Positions 23,333 through 31,579 of a stretch of DNA of 33,048 nucleotides are shown piece after piece. Each line of letters starts with the position of its first letter. The stretch's first letter is position 1. A program made the position numbers and the translations under genes. Location of the stretch: positions 1 to 33,048 of the forward strand of contig SFLN01000006.1 in assembly GCA_004554555.1 (NCBI GenBank). The letters are read 5' to 3'. The DNA comes from [Eubacterium] saphenum (GTDB lineage: Bacteria > Bacillota > Clostridia > Oscillospirales > Ruminococcaceae). The notes below the pieces were generated by a model. That model made no database searches, was not told the origin of the DNA, and saw only the letters and a program-made list of their open reading frames with translations.

Positions 23333-24442
23333 ATGAGTTTTGATGAAAAATCGCTTCTGACACGGCTTGACGAGCTGTTTGACGAGGATAAATTCGCTGA
23401 AATTGAGCGGGAAATCAGAAAGCTGACGCGCGAGGAACTCAGCCTGGAGCTGCGGTTTCGCTTGGTGAGCGCGCTGAACAACCGGAAAAAATTTGAGGAG
23501 TCGATGAGCGAGCTCAAGGAAATCGAGCCGCTTTGCAAAACTCCCGCCGAGAAAGCGCGTTTTTGGTACAACACGGGCTTCGCGCACTATGTCAACGACC
23601 ACGAAATGGCGGCTTCGCACTGCTTTAAAAGGGCGCAGGAGCTTGACCCGGAGGACAGCGCGGGCTTGGATTTGAAGTCAATCATCGAGGAGTGCGACGG
23701 GTACATCTACCGCGATTTGATGGAACTCAAGGGCTTCGGCAGAGCCGCTGTCGAGGCAATCCACGCGCGCTGCGAGGAGGTTGCCGAAAAGGACAGAGAG
23801 GAGCTTTCCGAGCCGGAATTTACCATTTATCTGGGATATCTGCCGGGAATACGCGTGCCGATTGGTCTGGAAAAACCGCTGCTTTTCGATGACGTTGTGA
23901 AAAAGTACAGCGATGACGAAAAGCCGATTGCAAAGGATTTCCTGCAAAAATACTTCGGGATAACGGACACGGACGGCTTCAAAAAGTTCTATCACGAGGA
24001 TATGAAGTATAATTTATATGGTATGGCGGGCGATGTGCTGGCGTATCTTGACGGCAAGCCGAGGTTTCCGGTATCGGAGCTTACGGGTACGGGACGAGAG
24101 CTGTTCGACGACTGCTCGGAGTACCTCAACGCAATCCGCGAATGTATGACCGAGCCGAATGTTCTTGGGTGGGACATCTCGGAAAAGGTTGGAATGGCGA
24201 GGCAGTGCTACGCGTGCGATATCCTCTCGAACAGCGACTTTTTCGGCTGTATGACCGCGCTTGCGCAGGTTTCACGGGAAAGGTTCGCGTCGTTTGAGGA
24301 ATTTATGATTTCGCTCACAATGGGCTGCGGATTTTTTATGTTCCTCGACGATAATTGCAGCATAAAATCCGCGATAAACTTTATGAACACAATGCTCCCG
24401 ATGCTTTTGCGTTCACCGCTTGCGCAGTTCAAGTGGGGTTAA
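23333..24442 (+). CDS. DUF1266 protein with TPR-like N-terminus
   Basis: This 369-aa cytosolic protein has two parts. Residues about 1-115 are helical repeats resembling TPRs (for example KARFWYNTGFAHYVNDHEMAASHCFKRAQELDPED). The C-terminal part (about 190-369) fits DUF1266: LGWDISEKVGMARQCYACDIL, then FASFEEFMISLTMGCGFFMF, close to the family pattern of WDxxRxVNxxRWGY plus an SWEEF block. The middle includes LGYLPGIRVPIGLEKPLLFDD. Function unknown. DUF1266 genes are often seen in toxin-immunity or surface-system neighbourhoods, but none is evident here. It starts 3 nt after the proS stop with AAAGGA upstream, so it is co-expressed with proS. No clear terminator follows. Confidence 0.75.
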   Translation: MSFDEKSLLTRLDELFDEDKFAEIEREIRKLTREELSLELRFRLVSALNNRKKFEESMSELKEIEPLCKTPAEKARFWYNTGFAHYVNDHEMAASHCFKRAQELDPEDSAGLDLKSIIEECDGYIYRDLMELKGFGRAAVEAIHARCEEVAEKDREELSEPEFTIYLGYLPGIRVPIGLEKPLLFDDVVKKYSDDEKPIAKDFLQKYFGITDTDGFKKFYHEDMKYNLYGMAGDVLAYLDGKPRFPVSELTGTGRELFDDCSEYLNAIRECMTEPNVLGWDISEKVGMARQCYACDILSNSDFFGCMTALAQVSRERFASFEEFMISLTMGCGFFMFLDDNCSIKSAINFMNTMLPMLLRSPLAQFKWG

Positions 24443-24465
24443 ACAAAGATTTTACAAAATGCCTG

Positions 24466-24494
24466 TTGACAAGTCGAAAAAAGTATGTTATAAT
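24466..24494 (+). promoter_or_regulatory. Consensus sigma-A promoter for the zinc-ribbon protein gene
   Basis: TTGACA and TATAAT are both perfect and separated by 17 nt. The -10 ends 46 nt before the ATG. Confidence 0.9.
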
Positions 24495-24540
24495 AATGTT
24501 GGTATTTTTATTTCCAAAATTTTGAAAGGTGGTTAATATA

Positions 24541-25191
24541 ATGTTTTGTGAAAAATGCGGCGCGCAGATTCCCGATGGAGCGGAAACGATGTGTGCAAAT
24601 TGCCGTGCAAGATTTGGCGGAGTTCAGCCCGCTCAGCCCGTTCAGCCGAATTACGGTCAGCCCGGTCAGCCCGTTCAGCAGCCCGCTGCACCGAAGGCAG
24701 GTTTCTCGCTTGAAACGATTACGGGAAATCCGATGCTTATGATGGTAATCAAGCTGGCGCTCGGCGCGATTTCGCTCTGGGCGGCTTTCGGACCGCTGCT
24801 CGCGTATATCACGATGGGAAATTCGTTCCTGAAGCTGAGCTTCAGCTTTATGGGACTGCACGCAATGGCAGGCTCGGCAAGCCCTCAGTTCGTTCCGGTA
24901 CTTATTTTGATGATTTTGTCCATTCTCCTTGCGCTGGCGGGAATTGCGCTTACAATTCTCCCCAAGGTTGCTCCGCAGATTAAGCTTCCGCTTCCGTCTT
25001 ATGCGGCTTCCGGTGCAACCGCAGGTGCGCTGCTTTTCTCGATTATCTCGCAGTTCATCACAATCGGCTTTGTTGCTTCCTCCAAGGGTGCGGCGAGCTT
25101 CTCGGGCTTCGGCGTATTTATGATGGTTCTGAGCTTCCTGGCGCTTGGTGCAACCGTATTCCTTGCGCTCCCCGAGCTCAAGAAAAAGTGA
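24541..25191 (+). CDS. Zinc-ribbon multi-pass membrane protein
   Basis: This 216-aa protein begins with a short zinc ribbon, CxxC-11-CxxC (Cys3, Cys6, Cys18, Cys21). A Gln/Pro-rich linker follows (about 27-52; QPVQP-type repeats), then four predicted transmembrane helices (about 65-92, 118-146, 158-185 and 192-212). This zinc_ribbon_2-plus-membrane layout is common in gut Firmicutes and has no known function. The ATG at 24541 follows AAAGGTGG and a perfect sigma-A promoter, so expression is probably strong. A terminator lies 27 nt after the stop. It is monocistronic and convergent with feoB. Confidence 0.8.
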   Translation: MFCEKCGAQIPDGAETMCANCRARFGGVQPAQPVQPNYGQPGQPVQQPAAPKAGFSLETITGNPMLMMVIKLALGAISLWAAFGPLLAYITMGNSFLKLSFSFMGLHAMAGSASPQFVPVLILMILSILLALAGIALTILPKVAPQIKLPLPSYAASGATAGALLFSIISQFITIGFVASSKGAASFSGFGVFMMVLSFLALGATVFLALPELKKK

Positions 25192-25218
25192 TTACATAAG
25201 CACAAAACAGCAATATAA

Positions 25219-25254
25219 AAGGGTATCGATCAAAACTCGGTACCCTTGTTTTTT
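25219..25254 (+). terminator. Rho-independent terminator after the zinc-ribbon gene
   Basis: AAGGGTA pairs with TACCCTT; inner bases TCGA and TCGG extend the stem to about 11 bp. GTTTTTT follows. Confidence 0.87.
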
Positions 25255-25830
25255 GGAGAAGCTTTTACGCGATATCACGCAAATGCTCAAAACACGCGGA
25301 TTTGGCTTTACAGCGCGGTTTTGTGGGAAATCACCGAGAAGTCGGGTTGTCGCGCGGCTAGTTTTGAGCAGCCGCTTTTACGCGATAACGCACGAAATTC
25401 CCGATATCGCGCAAAGTGCTGAAAACACGCGAATTTGGCTTTACAGCGCGGTTTTGGGGAAATCGCCAAGAAGTTGGATTATCGCGCGGCTGTTTTGAGC
25501 AGCTGCTTTTACGCGATAACGCACGAAATTCCCGATATATCACGCAAAGTGCTGAAAACGCATAAATTTGGCTTTGCAGCGCGGTTTTGTGGGAAATCAC
25601 CGAGAAGTCGGGTTATCGCGCGGCACGTTTTGAGCAGTCGCTTTCACGCGATAACGTGCGAAATTCCAGATATATTACGCAAAGTGCTGAAAACGCGCGA
25701 ATTTGGCTTTACAGCGCGGTTTTGGGGGAAATCGCCGTGAAGTAGATTAATTGCGCGGCTCGTTTTGAGAAGCTGATTTTACGCGATAACGCACGAAATT
25801 CCCGATATAATCGCGCAAATCGCAATCCCG
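25246..25830. repeat. Tandem array of 131-135 bp units ending inside feoB
   Basis: Four full or near-full units start at about 25246 (with a deletion near its start), 25361, 25492 and 25627. A partial fifth starts at 25762 and runs into the last codons of feoB. The anchor GGCTTTACAGCGCGGTTTT recurs with spacings of 133, 133 and 135 nt. A 32-bp core starting TTTTACGCGATAACGCACGA is identical at 25376-25407, 25507-25538 and 25777-25808; the last copy encodes the C-terminus and stop of FeoB. Most units hold a hairpin (AAAAC-n-CGCG, 15-nt loop, CGCGGTTTT). The stretch from 25255 to 25778 has no other gene. Confidence 0.9.
25690..25723. terminator. Possible terminator hairpin downstream of feoB, inside the repeat unit
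   Basis: AAAAC and CGCG pair with CGCG and GTTTT around one bulged base and a 15-nt loop, 56 nt past the feoB stop. The structure recurs in the units at about 25290, 25425 and, weaker, 25555. Only four T residues follow, so it is a modest terminator candidate. Confidence 0.4.
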
Positions 25831-27905
25831 CAGAGCGTCGGTATCGCGAACGCAAGCGCTGCCCATTTAACGCCGCCTGCTTCCTTTTTTATCGTGAGGA
25901 GCGTGGTCGAGCAGGGGAAGTGCATAAGCGTGAAAACTATTACGCAGAGCGCGGTGACGGGCGTCCAACCGTTCGCGGTGAACAGCTCCAGCATCTGCGA
26001 CGGCGCGATTTCCGCGAGCACGCCTTGCTGCATATACATCATCACGGCAAGCGGTATCACGATTTCGTTCGCGGGTATCCCGAGCAAAAACGCCGTCACG
26101 ATAACCCCGTCCATTCCGATGAATTGCCCGAAAGGTTCAAAAAAGCCCGTGATGTAGCTCAGAAGCGACGCTCCGTCAATGCTCACATTCGCCAAAATCC
26201 AGATTACCGCACCCGCCGGCGCCGCAACCGCCGCCGCTCTCCCCAGTACAAAAATCGTCCTGTCGAGCAGCGACCGCACCAGAATTTTCCCGATTTGCGG
26301 CTTGCGAAACGGCGGCAGCTCGAGGGTAAACGAGGACGGTTCGCCTTTCAAGATAGTTGCCGAGAGTATCCGCGACACGAGAAACGTCATCAGAATGCCG
26401 AGGAGTATCACCGCCGTGAGTGCCGCCGCCGAGAGAAAACTCCCGAGAAGCCCGATTGCACCGCCGATGAAGAACAGCGAGATAATTCTTAGGATTATGG
26501 GGAAGCGCCCGTTGCACGGCACGAAATTGTTGGTGAGAATTGCAATCAGGCGTTCGCGGCGGCTGTCGATAATCCGCGCTCCGACCACTCCCGCCGCGTT
26601 GCAGCCGAAGCCCATCATCATACAAAGCGCCTGTTTACCGCAGGCCTTGCACCTGCAAAACGGCTTGTCGAGGTTGTAGGCGACGCGCGGGAGATAGCCC
26701 AGGTCCTCCAGCAGCGTGAACAGCGGGAAGAAAATCGCCATCGGCGGGAGCATTACCGACGCAACCCACGCCAGCACGCGGTAAGCGCCGTCCACGACCA
26801 CTCCGCGCAGCCAATCGGGCGCATTTATGTACACGAAGAAGTCCGCGAGCCGGTCGCCGAGCCAGAAAAGCGCGCTCCCAAGCCACTCCGACGGATAGTT
26901 TGCACCGACAATCGTTATCCAGAAAATCACCATCAGCGACAAAATCATTATCGGAAACCCGAGCGCCTTGCTCGTGAGCACCTTGTCGATTTTCGAGATA
27001 TCCTTCTCCTTCTGCGAAACCGCACCGCGTGCGATTTCCTCGGCGTTTTTGAGGATACACGACACGATTTTGTCCGAGAGCATATCCGCGGTGATTCCCG
27101 CTTCGGCGAGAATTTTCCGCGCCTCGGAAACCGCGCTGTTAAGCTCTTCGTCAAAGAAATCCTCGCCGAGTTGATTTTTGAGCTCAGCCTTCAGCGAAGC
27201 GTCGTTGTCGATAACCATAAGCGCCAGCCGCCGTGCGGGGATTTGTCCCGAAAAACGCTTTTCGATAACCTTTTCGACAACCGAAATCGCGTTCTCAATC
27301 GGCTCGGTGTAGCGAAGCTTTCTCGGATTTGGCACAATTTCACCCGAGCAGATTTTGTCAAGCTTCTCCGTGAGCGCGGACAGCGTTTTCTTCTTGTGAG
27401 CGGACGTTCCCGCAACAGGCACGCCGAGCCGCTCCTCAAGCAGCTCGAGGTCGATTTTGATATTCGCGCGCTTTGCCTCGTCGAGCAGATTTACGCAGAC
27501 AATCGTGTTCGGGAACACCTCCATAACCTGCAAAGCGAGGTTCAGACTGCGTTCAAGGCAGGTCGCGTCACACACGACAACCGCCGCGTCCGCGCCGCCG
27601 AAGCAGATGAAATTCCGCGCAACCTCTTCTTCGGCTGAGTGCGCGAGCAGGGAATAGGTGCCGGGAATGTCCACGAGAACGTACTCGAAATTATCGGTTT
27701 TGCAGTACCCCTGTGCCGAGGCAACCGTCTTGCCGGGCCAGTTTCCCGTGTGCTGATGAAGCCCCGTGAGCGCATTGAAGAGGGTACTTTTGCCGACGTT
27801 CGGGTTGCCGGCGACGGCGATTATCTTGTCATCGGGAGAACGTTTTTTCACGACAAGACCGTTGTCCGCCGCAGAAATTCCCGTTGAAGACGCAGTAAGT
27901 CCCAT
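25779..27905 (-). CDS. feoB: Ferrous iron transporter FeoB
   Basis: This 708-aa protein imports Fe(II). The N-terminal G domain has G1 GNPNVGKST (residues 33-41), G3 DIPGTYSL, and G4 at NLLDEA, where the canonical NxxD is present. A helical GDI-like segment follows (about 195-300). The membrane domain carries the two gate motifs: the first contains MMMGFGCNAAGV with its conserved Cys, next to NNFVPCNGRFPIIL; the second half repeats the fold. The ATG directly follows the feoA stop (TAAATG), with AGGGGGA inside feoA, so the pair is coupled. The last 13 or so codons lie within a sequence that is tandemly repeated downstream. No Fur box was identified with confidence. Confidence 0.95.
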   Translation of the reverse strand: MGLTASSTGISAADNGLVVKKRSPDDKIIAVAGNPNVGKSTLFNALTGLHQHTGNWPGKTVASAQGYCKTDNFEYVLVDIPGTYSLLAHSAEEEVARNFICFGGADAAVVVCDATCLERSLNLALQVMEVFPNTIVCVNLLDEAKRANIKIDLELLEERLGVPVAGTSAHKKKTLSALTEKLDKICSGEIVPNPRKLRYTEPIENAISVVEKVIEKRFSGQIPARRLALMVIDNDASLKAELKNQLGEDFFDEELNSAVSEARKILAEAGITADMLSDKIVSCILKNAEEIARGAVSQKEKDISKIDKVLTSKALGFPIMILSLMVIFWITIVGANYPSEWLGSALFWLGDRLADFFVYINAPDWLRGVVVDGAYRVLAWVASVMLPPMAIFFPLFTLLEDLGYLPRVAYNLDKPFCRCKACGKQALCMMMGFGCNAAGVVGARIIDSRRERLIAILTNNFVPCNGRFPIILRIISLFFIGGAIGLLGSFLSAAALTAVILLGILMTFLVSRILSATILKGEPSSFTLELPPFRKPQIGKILVRSLLDRTIFVLGRAAAVAAPAGAVIWILANVSIDGASLLSYITGFFEPFGQFIGMDGVIVTAFLLGIPANEIVIPLAVMMYMQQGVLAEIAPSQMLELFTANGWTPVTALCVIVFTLMHFPCSTTLLTIKKEAGGVKWAALAFAIPTLCGIAICAIISGISCVIA

Positions 27906-28142
27906 TTAAATCCCCCTTACGATAACGCAGCGCGCGTCGGCTGCGCGGATTGCAATCACAGCGCCGCGAATGAGGTACGCGGACGGGTCGCCGAGCGGGC
28001 TTTTGCCGACGCATTTCACCCGCGCGCACTCGCAAAGTCCCAAATCCAGCAGTCTGCGGCGCATTGAACCATGTATCAGAAGCCGCTCTACAACGGCGGT
28101 TTCGCCGATTTTCATATCGGACAATCTGTTTCTTTTAGTCAC
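27906..28142 (-). CDS. feoA: Ferrous iron transport protein A (FeoA)
   Basis: This SH3-like protein of about 78 aa matches FeoA: LSDMKIGETAVVERL, then MRRRLLDLGLCECARVKCV and a closing AYLIRGAVIAIRAADARCVIVRG. FeoA is thought to regulate or stabilise FeoB at the membrane. Start choice: an ATG at 28160 and a TTG at 28172 are in frame but lack a ribosome binding site and lie at or near the predicted transcription start. A GTG at 28142 has GGGTGA just upstream and gives the usual family length, so it is preferred with moderate certainty. The stop abuts the feoB ATG. Confidence 0.85.
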   Translation of the reverse strand: MTKRNRLSDMKIGETAVVERLLIHGSMRRRLLDLGLCECARVKCVGKSPLGDPSAYLIRGAVIAIRAADARCVIVRGI

Positions 28143-28175
28143 AATTTCACCCGATTTCATAGTTGATGACAATAT

Positions 28176-28204
28176 ATTTTATGATTTTCGCTGAATTTGG
28201 TGAA
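28176..28204 (-). promoter_or_regulatory. Probable promoter of feoAB
   Basis: Minus-strand TTCACC and TAAAAT are separated by 17 nt. The predicted start near 28169 supports the GTG at 28142 as the feoA start. The -35 is weak, which would fit an iron-controlled promoter, but no Fur site was recognised. Confidence 0.5.
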
Positions 28205-28230
28205 AAAAACGGCAGCCATCTCTGACTGCC
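28203..28230 (-). terminator. Terminator of the phosphatase-TraB operon
   Basis: On the minus strand GGCAGTCA pairs with TGGCTGCC around a GAGA loop and is followed by GTTTTTTT. It lies 21 nt past the TraB/GumN stop and directly upstream of the feoAB promoter. Confidence 0.88.
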
Positions 28231-28251
28231 TATAGTTTATATTGCAAACAA

Positions 28252-29169
28252 TTATGCCGCGTTCTTGAACTCCACGTTCTCGGGTGAATAACCCGCGTCC
28301 TCGAGAAAATCAAGGATATCGGGCTTCGCGTAAAAATGCGCTGCTCCGACCATCAGGAAGATTTTCTCGCCATTTTTGAGCGACTGTATCATATAATCCG
28401 CCATTTTTTTCTGCCGCTTTTCGTACATCTCGGAGTAAAAATCCGCGAAATCCTCGGACAATTCCTCGGGGATACCGCTCGGCGAAAGCATAATTTCAAG
28501 CGCAAGCGTGTTGTTCTCGCTCCACGCGGTGTAGAGCGCGGTGTTCTGCGATTTGAGCGTTTCGTAGGGCAAGTTTACGCTCGATTTCAGCGAGTAAAGC
28601 TGCAAAGCGGGGGACTGGTTCGCGTTGATTTGGTACTGCTCGGCGGCAGTTTCAAGCTCGATTATCGCGATATTTTTCTGCTTCGCGTAAGCTAAAAACT
28701 CGCGCTCCGTGCTGAAATTCGAGCTGTAACCGCTGTCCGAAGCCGCTTTCTGCGTGAGGGCAATGCTCCACATCGCGGGAATGTACTTCTCGTAATTCGC
28801 GCTGTAGAGCCCTTTTTCAACGAAAACGCGCTTGATTTCATCGTAGTCCTCGCCCATAAGCTCAGCCGCCGACTTGCACTCGAAAACCTTCATTGCTTCG
28901 CTTACTTCAGCCCTGTCCTCGCCGAGCCGAATTACGTCAACCTCGCAGGCAAGCACGCTGCACCGGTTAAGCGCGTCGTAAATTTCCTCGGGATAAACCG
29001 TGTTGGGAAGCCCGACGTGCATCGAGCCGAGCATATACACCTCGCCGCCCGTGCTTTCGTCCCTTACCGTGAAAAACGGCGGGCTGACGTAGTTTTTCTC
29101 GTTGCTTTGGCAGCCGCTGAGCGTAAAAATCAGCGCAATTGCCGCAAATATTGCCAAAAATTTTCGCAT
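28252..29169 (-). CDS. TraB/GumN-family lipoprotein
   Basis: This 305-aa exported lipoprotein has a signal peptide with lipobox LSGC and the acylated cysteine at residue 20. The mature part fits the TraB/GumN (Tiki-like) family: MLGSMHVGLP with its GxxH motif near residue 50, ACEVD about 30 residues later, and a C-terminal FLMVGAAHFYAKPDILDFLEDAGY with the second GxxH. The paired GxxH and Glu motifs are the likely metal-dependent hydrolase site of the superfamily; a protease activity is known for animal Tiki, but the bacterial role is unclear. It begins 1 nt after the histidine phosphatase stop, so the two are co-expressed, and a terminator follows. Confidence 0.85.
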   Translation of the reverse strand: MRKFLAIFAAIALIFTLSGCQSNEKNYVSPPFFTVRDESTGGEVYMLGSMHVGLPNTVYPEEIYDALNRCSVLACEVDVIRLGEDRAEVSEAMKVFECKSAAELMGEDYDEIKRVFVEKGLYSANYEKYIPAMWSIALTQKAASDSGYSSNFSTEREFLAYAKQKNIAIIELETAAEQYQINANQSPALQLYSLKSSVNLPYETLKSQNTALYTAWSENNTLALEIMLSPSGIPEELSEDFADFYSEMYEKRQKKMADYMIQSLKNGEKIFLMVGAAHFYAKPDILDFLEDAGYSPENVEFKNAA

Positions 29170-29170
29170 A

Positions 29171-29797
29171 TCAAAATCCCTCGTCCTCGGTAACCAGCCG
29201 CGCGCTTATCTCAAATGTCGGACCTTTCTGCCACAAAAACGGCGTGAGGATAATCTCAAATCCGCCGCCGGGGGGGCACAAAAAGTCGGCGGGTTTACCC
29301 TTTGGAAGACCGTACCCGCAGAGCAAATTCGTGATAACGCCCGCGTGCGTGACGACAGCGGCGGCGGTGATATCGGCGCTCATCATATCGCTGAAAACCG
29401 CGTCCAAGCCCTCAATACAGCGCAGCATAAAGTCGCCGTATTTCTCGCCGTTCGGGGGAGCGCTCTCCGCGCCGCCTTTCAGCCAGTCCGCGTACTCGCG
29501 CAGGTCCTGAAGCTGAGCCTGAGTTTTGCCCTCAAAGTCGCCGAAATTCATCTCGGACAGCTCGTCGATTATCATCAGCTTGTTGTCGGGGTAGATAATC
29601 TCGGCGGTTTCCAGGCAGCGCTCAAGCGGCGAGGAGTACACTTTTTCAACCTCGGGGTACACTCCGTCCGCGCAGTACGACTCAATCTGCCGCCGTCCCT
29701 CGGGACAAAGCGAGAGATTTGTCTGACCGATGTACCGTCCGTCAAGATTTCCTTGAGTAATTCCGTGCCTTATAAGGTATATATAGTAGTTTTTCAT
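29171..29797 (-). CDS. Histidine phosphatase family protein
   Basis: This 208-aa cytosolic phosphatase (phosphoglycerate mutase-like superfamily) begins MKNYYIYLIRHGITQGN, with catalytic His11 in the RHG motif. Further signature elements are SSPLERCLETAEII (Arg), ELSEMNFGDFEGKT (Glu) and VVTHAGVITNLL (second His). Substrates of such proteins range from sugar phosphates to alpha-ribazole phosphate; no cobalamin genes lie nearby, so CobC is not claimed. The ATG at 29797 follows GGAGGTAAGG; an upstream in-frame ATG at 29824 lacks a binding site. It is the first gene of a pair with the TraB/GumN lipoprotein. A run of seven G (plus strand, about 29270) lies in the gene. Confidence 0.87.
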   Translation of the reverse strand: MKNYYIYLIRHGITQGNLDGRYIGQTNLSLCPEGRRQIESYCADGVYPEVEKVYSSPLERCLETAEIIYPDNKLMIIDELSEMNFGDFEGKTQAQLQDLREYADWLKGGAESAPPNGEKYGDFMLRCIEGLDAVFSDMMSADITAAAVVTHAGVITNLLCGYGLPKGKPADFLCPPGGGFEIILTPFLWQKGPTFEISARLVTEDEGF

Positions 29798-29872
29798 TGC
29801 CTTACCTCCGTACATATTGTGCAATTGTGCGTATTGCCTATTAAACTGTCGAAAATTTGGTTATTATGCCGC

Positions 29873-29901
29873 TTTACAAATCGGAATAAATAAGCTATAA
29901 T
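29873..29901 (+). promoter_or_regulatory. Sigma-A-type promoter for the XRE regulator gene
   Basis: TTTACA and TATAAT are separated by 17 nt. The predicted leader is about 105 nt. The divergent phosphatase gene begins 76 nt to the left, so a regulator bound here could act on both, but no clear operator repeat was seen. Confidence 0.7.
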
Positions 29902-30013
29902 ATACAATAAGAAAATGTTCGCTTTATCGATAACAATATATCTATTTCCTAAAAAATCTCTCTCGCGGACTGTTTTTTGAATTAATGATGTTGATTTGGA
30001 GCGGGTTGTAATT

Positions 30014-30676
30014 ATGAACAAGGATTTTCCCAGAATACTGAAGCTGCTTCGCAAGGAGCGGGGAATACGTCAAAAAGAGGCTGCGGACAGCCTTGGCGTT
30101 GCGCAGGCGCTTTTATCGCACTATGAAAACGGAAAGCGCGAGTGCGGCTTGGATTTTCTTGTTCAGGCGGCTGATTTTTACGGCGTTTCCGTGGATTATA
30201 TTTTGGGAAGAACCAGCTCCCGCAGCGGCGTCGTTATCACCGAAAACGAGCTGCCCGAGAGCAGCGTTTCCGAGAGCTACGAGGGCTCGATTGAGGGAAC
30301 GGGAACGTTTTTGCGCAAAAAGCTGATTACAAACGCGCTTGAGGTTATCTTCTCGCTGCTGATTAAGACCAAGAACCAAAAGCTCGCGAAAGCCGTAAGC
30401 TCCTATCTTCTCACGTCAACCTACCGCGCCTACCGAATGGTTTACAGCGCGGGCGGCGAGAACGATGAGAACTGCTTTGCCGTGCCGAGCGCGGCGGCTT
30501 CGGGAAAGAGCGCCGCAAAGCTTGCTCTTGATGATGTTGCGGCGAAGGCTGCCGCAGCTGAGGGAACAGCGGACGAGCGCATCACAAATTCCCGCATAGA
30601 GCGCGATTTCCCGCGTCAGAGCGCGGCGCTGTTCTCGGTTGTGAGCAACGTTGAGCGCGAGTTGGATAAGCTGTAA
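30014..30676 (+). CDS. XRE-family transcriptional regulator
   Basis: This 220-aa protein has an N-terminal helix-turn-helix of the XRE/Cro type (about residues 5-62): ILKLLRKERGIRQKEAADSLGVAQALLSHYENGKRECGLDFLVQAADFYGVSVDYILGR. The remaining 150 residues are not a recognised ligand domain. They contain a helical segment (about 95-145) and an Ala-rich part, so it may dimerise through the C-terminus. The ATG at 30014 has GGAG about 12 nt upstream, a weak site; an in-frame TTG at 29996 is an alternative. The stop directly touches the era stop on the other strand with no terminator between. Target genes are unknown. Confidence 0.87.
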   Translation: MNKDFPRILKLLRKERGIRQKEAADSLGVAQALLSHYENGKRECGLDFLVQAADFYGVSVDYILGRTSSRSGVVITENELPESSVSESYEGSIEGTGTFLRKKLITNALEVIFSLLIKTKNQKLAKAVSSYLLTSTYRAYRMVYSAGGENDENCFAVPSAAASGKSAAKLALDDVAAKAAAAEGTADERITNSRIERDFPRQSAALFSVVSNVERELDKL

Positions 30677-31579
30677 TCACTCATCGGCGATGTTGTTTTC
30701 GAGGATAAAGCGCTCGTTTTCGCGCCAGTTTTCCTTCACCTTCACGAAAATCTGCAAGTTCACCTTAACTTCGAGCAAATCCTCGATATCTTTACGGGCA
30801 AGCGTGCCGATATGCTTGAGCTTATCGCCGTCCTTGCCGATAATCATTCCCTTATGAGAATTTTTTTCGCATACGATAACCGCGCCGAGGTCGATGATTT
30901 CGGCGCCGTTTTTGTTTGTGCGCTGCTTGAACTGCTCGATTTCGACAGCCGTGCCGTGCGGGATTTCGTCGCGCATTGTCCAGAGGAGCTTCTCGCGGAT
31001 AATCTCACTGCAAAGGAAACGCTCGGTGCGGTCGGTCGCGATGTCATCGGGGAAGAAGTGCTCGCCCTCGACGGCAAATTTCTCGAGCACCGGCAGGATT
31101 TTGTCCGTGTTAATGCGGTTTTTCACGCTCACGGGGATTACCTCCTCGAAGTCATAAAGCGCGCTGTACTGCGAGATTACGGGCAAAATGTCGCTCTTGG
31201 ATTTCAGCAAATCAACCTTGTTCAAAATCAGCACAACCTGCGTTCCTCTTTCGGCAAACGAGCGGATAAGCTCCTGTTCAACGGCGGAGATTTTCTTGGT
31301 TACGTCCGCCATCAAAATTGCGCAGTCCACATCGTCCACGCTTGTCCGCACGGATTTCACCATGTGCTCGGCAAGCTTTGTTTTCGGGCGCAGAAAGCCC
31401 GGCGTGTCGATGAAAACGAACTGCGTTTCGCCCTTCGTGAGCACGCCGTTTATGCGGTTTCGCGTGGTCTGGGGCTTCTCGCTGACAATCGAAATTTTCT
31501 CGCCGACAAGAAAATTCGTGAGCGAAGATTTTCCGACATTCGGTCTGCCCGTGATTGCGATAAATGCGTTTTTAGTCAT
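30677..31579 (-). CDS. era: GTPase Era
   Basis: This 300-aa GTPase acts in 30S ribosome assembly and 16S rRNA 3' end maturation. The G1 motif GRPNVGKSS is at residues 11-19, G3 DTPG at 58-61 and G4 NKVD at 120-123. The C-terminal KH domain carries IIGKDGDKLKHIG with the RNA-binding GKDG at 248-251. Length and order are typical. The ATG at 31579 follows AGGGAG and overlaps the trmD stop by 8 nt, so translation is coupled; an in-frame start further upstream at 31651 lies inside trmD and was rejected. It ends the rimM-trmD-era unit. Era beside trmD and rimM, instead of its usual ybeY/recO neighbours, is a less common arrangement. Confidence 0.96.
   Translation of the reverse strand: MTKNAFIAITGRPNVGKSSLTNFLVGEKISIVSEKPQTTRNRINGVLTKGETQFVFIDTPGFLRPKTKLAEHMVKSVRTSVDDVDCAILMADVTKKISAVEQELIRSFAERGTQVVLILNKVDLLKSKSDILPVISQYSALYDFEEVIPVSVKNRINTDKILPVLEKFAVEGEHFFPDDIATDRTERFLCSEIIREKLLWTMRDEIPHGTAVEIEQFKQRTNKNGAEIIDLGAVIVCEKNSHKGMIIGKDGDKLKHIGTLARKDIEDLLEVKVNLQIFVKVKENWRENERFILENNIADE

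Noticed and set aside
25246..25830. CRISPR array
   Set aside because: The units are 131-135 bp and repeat over their full length with no unique spacers, and no cas genes are present.
28170..28210. Fur operator upstream of feoA
   Set aside because: The region is AT-rich but no convincing palindromic Fur-box match could be read by eye.
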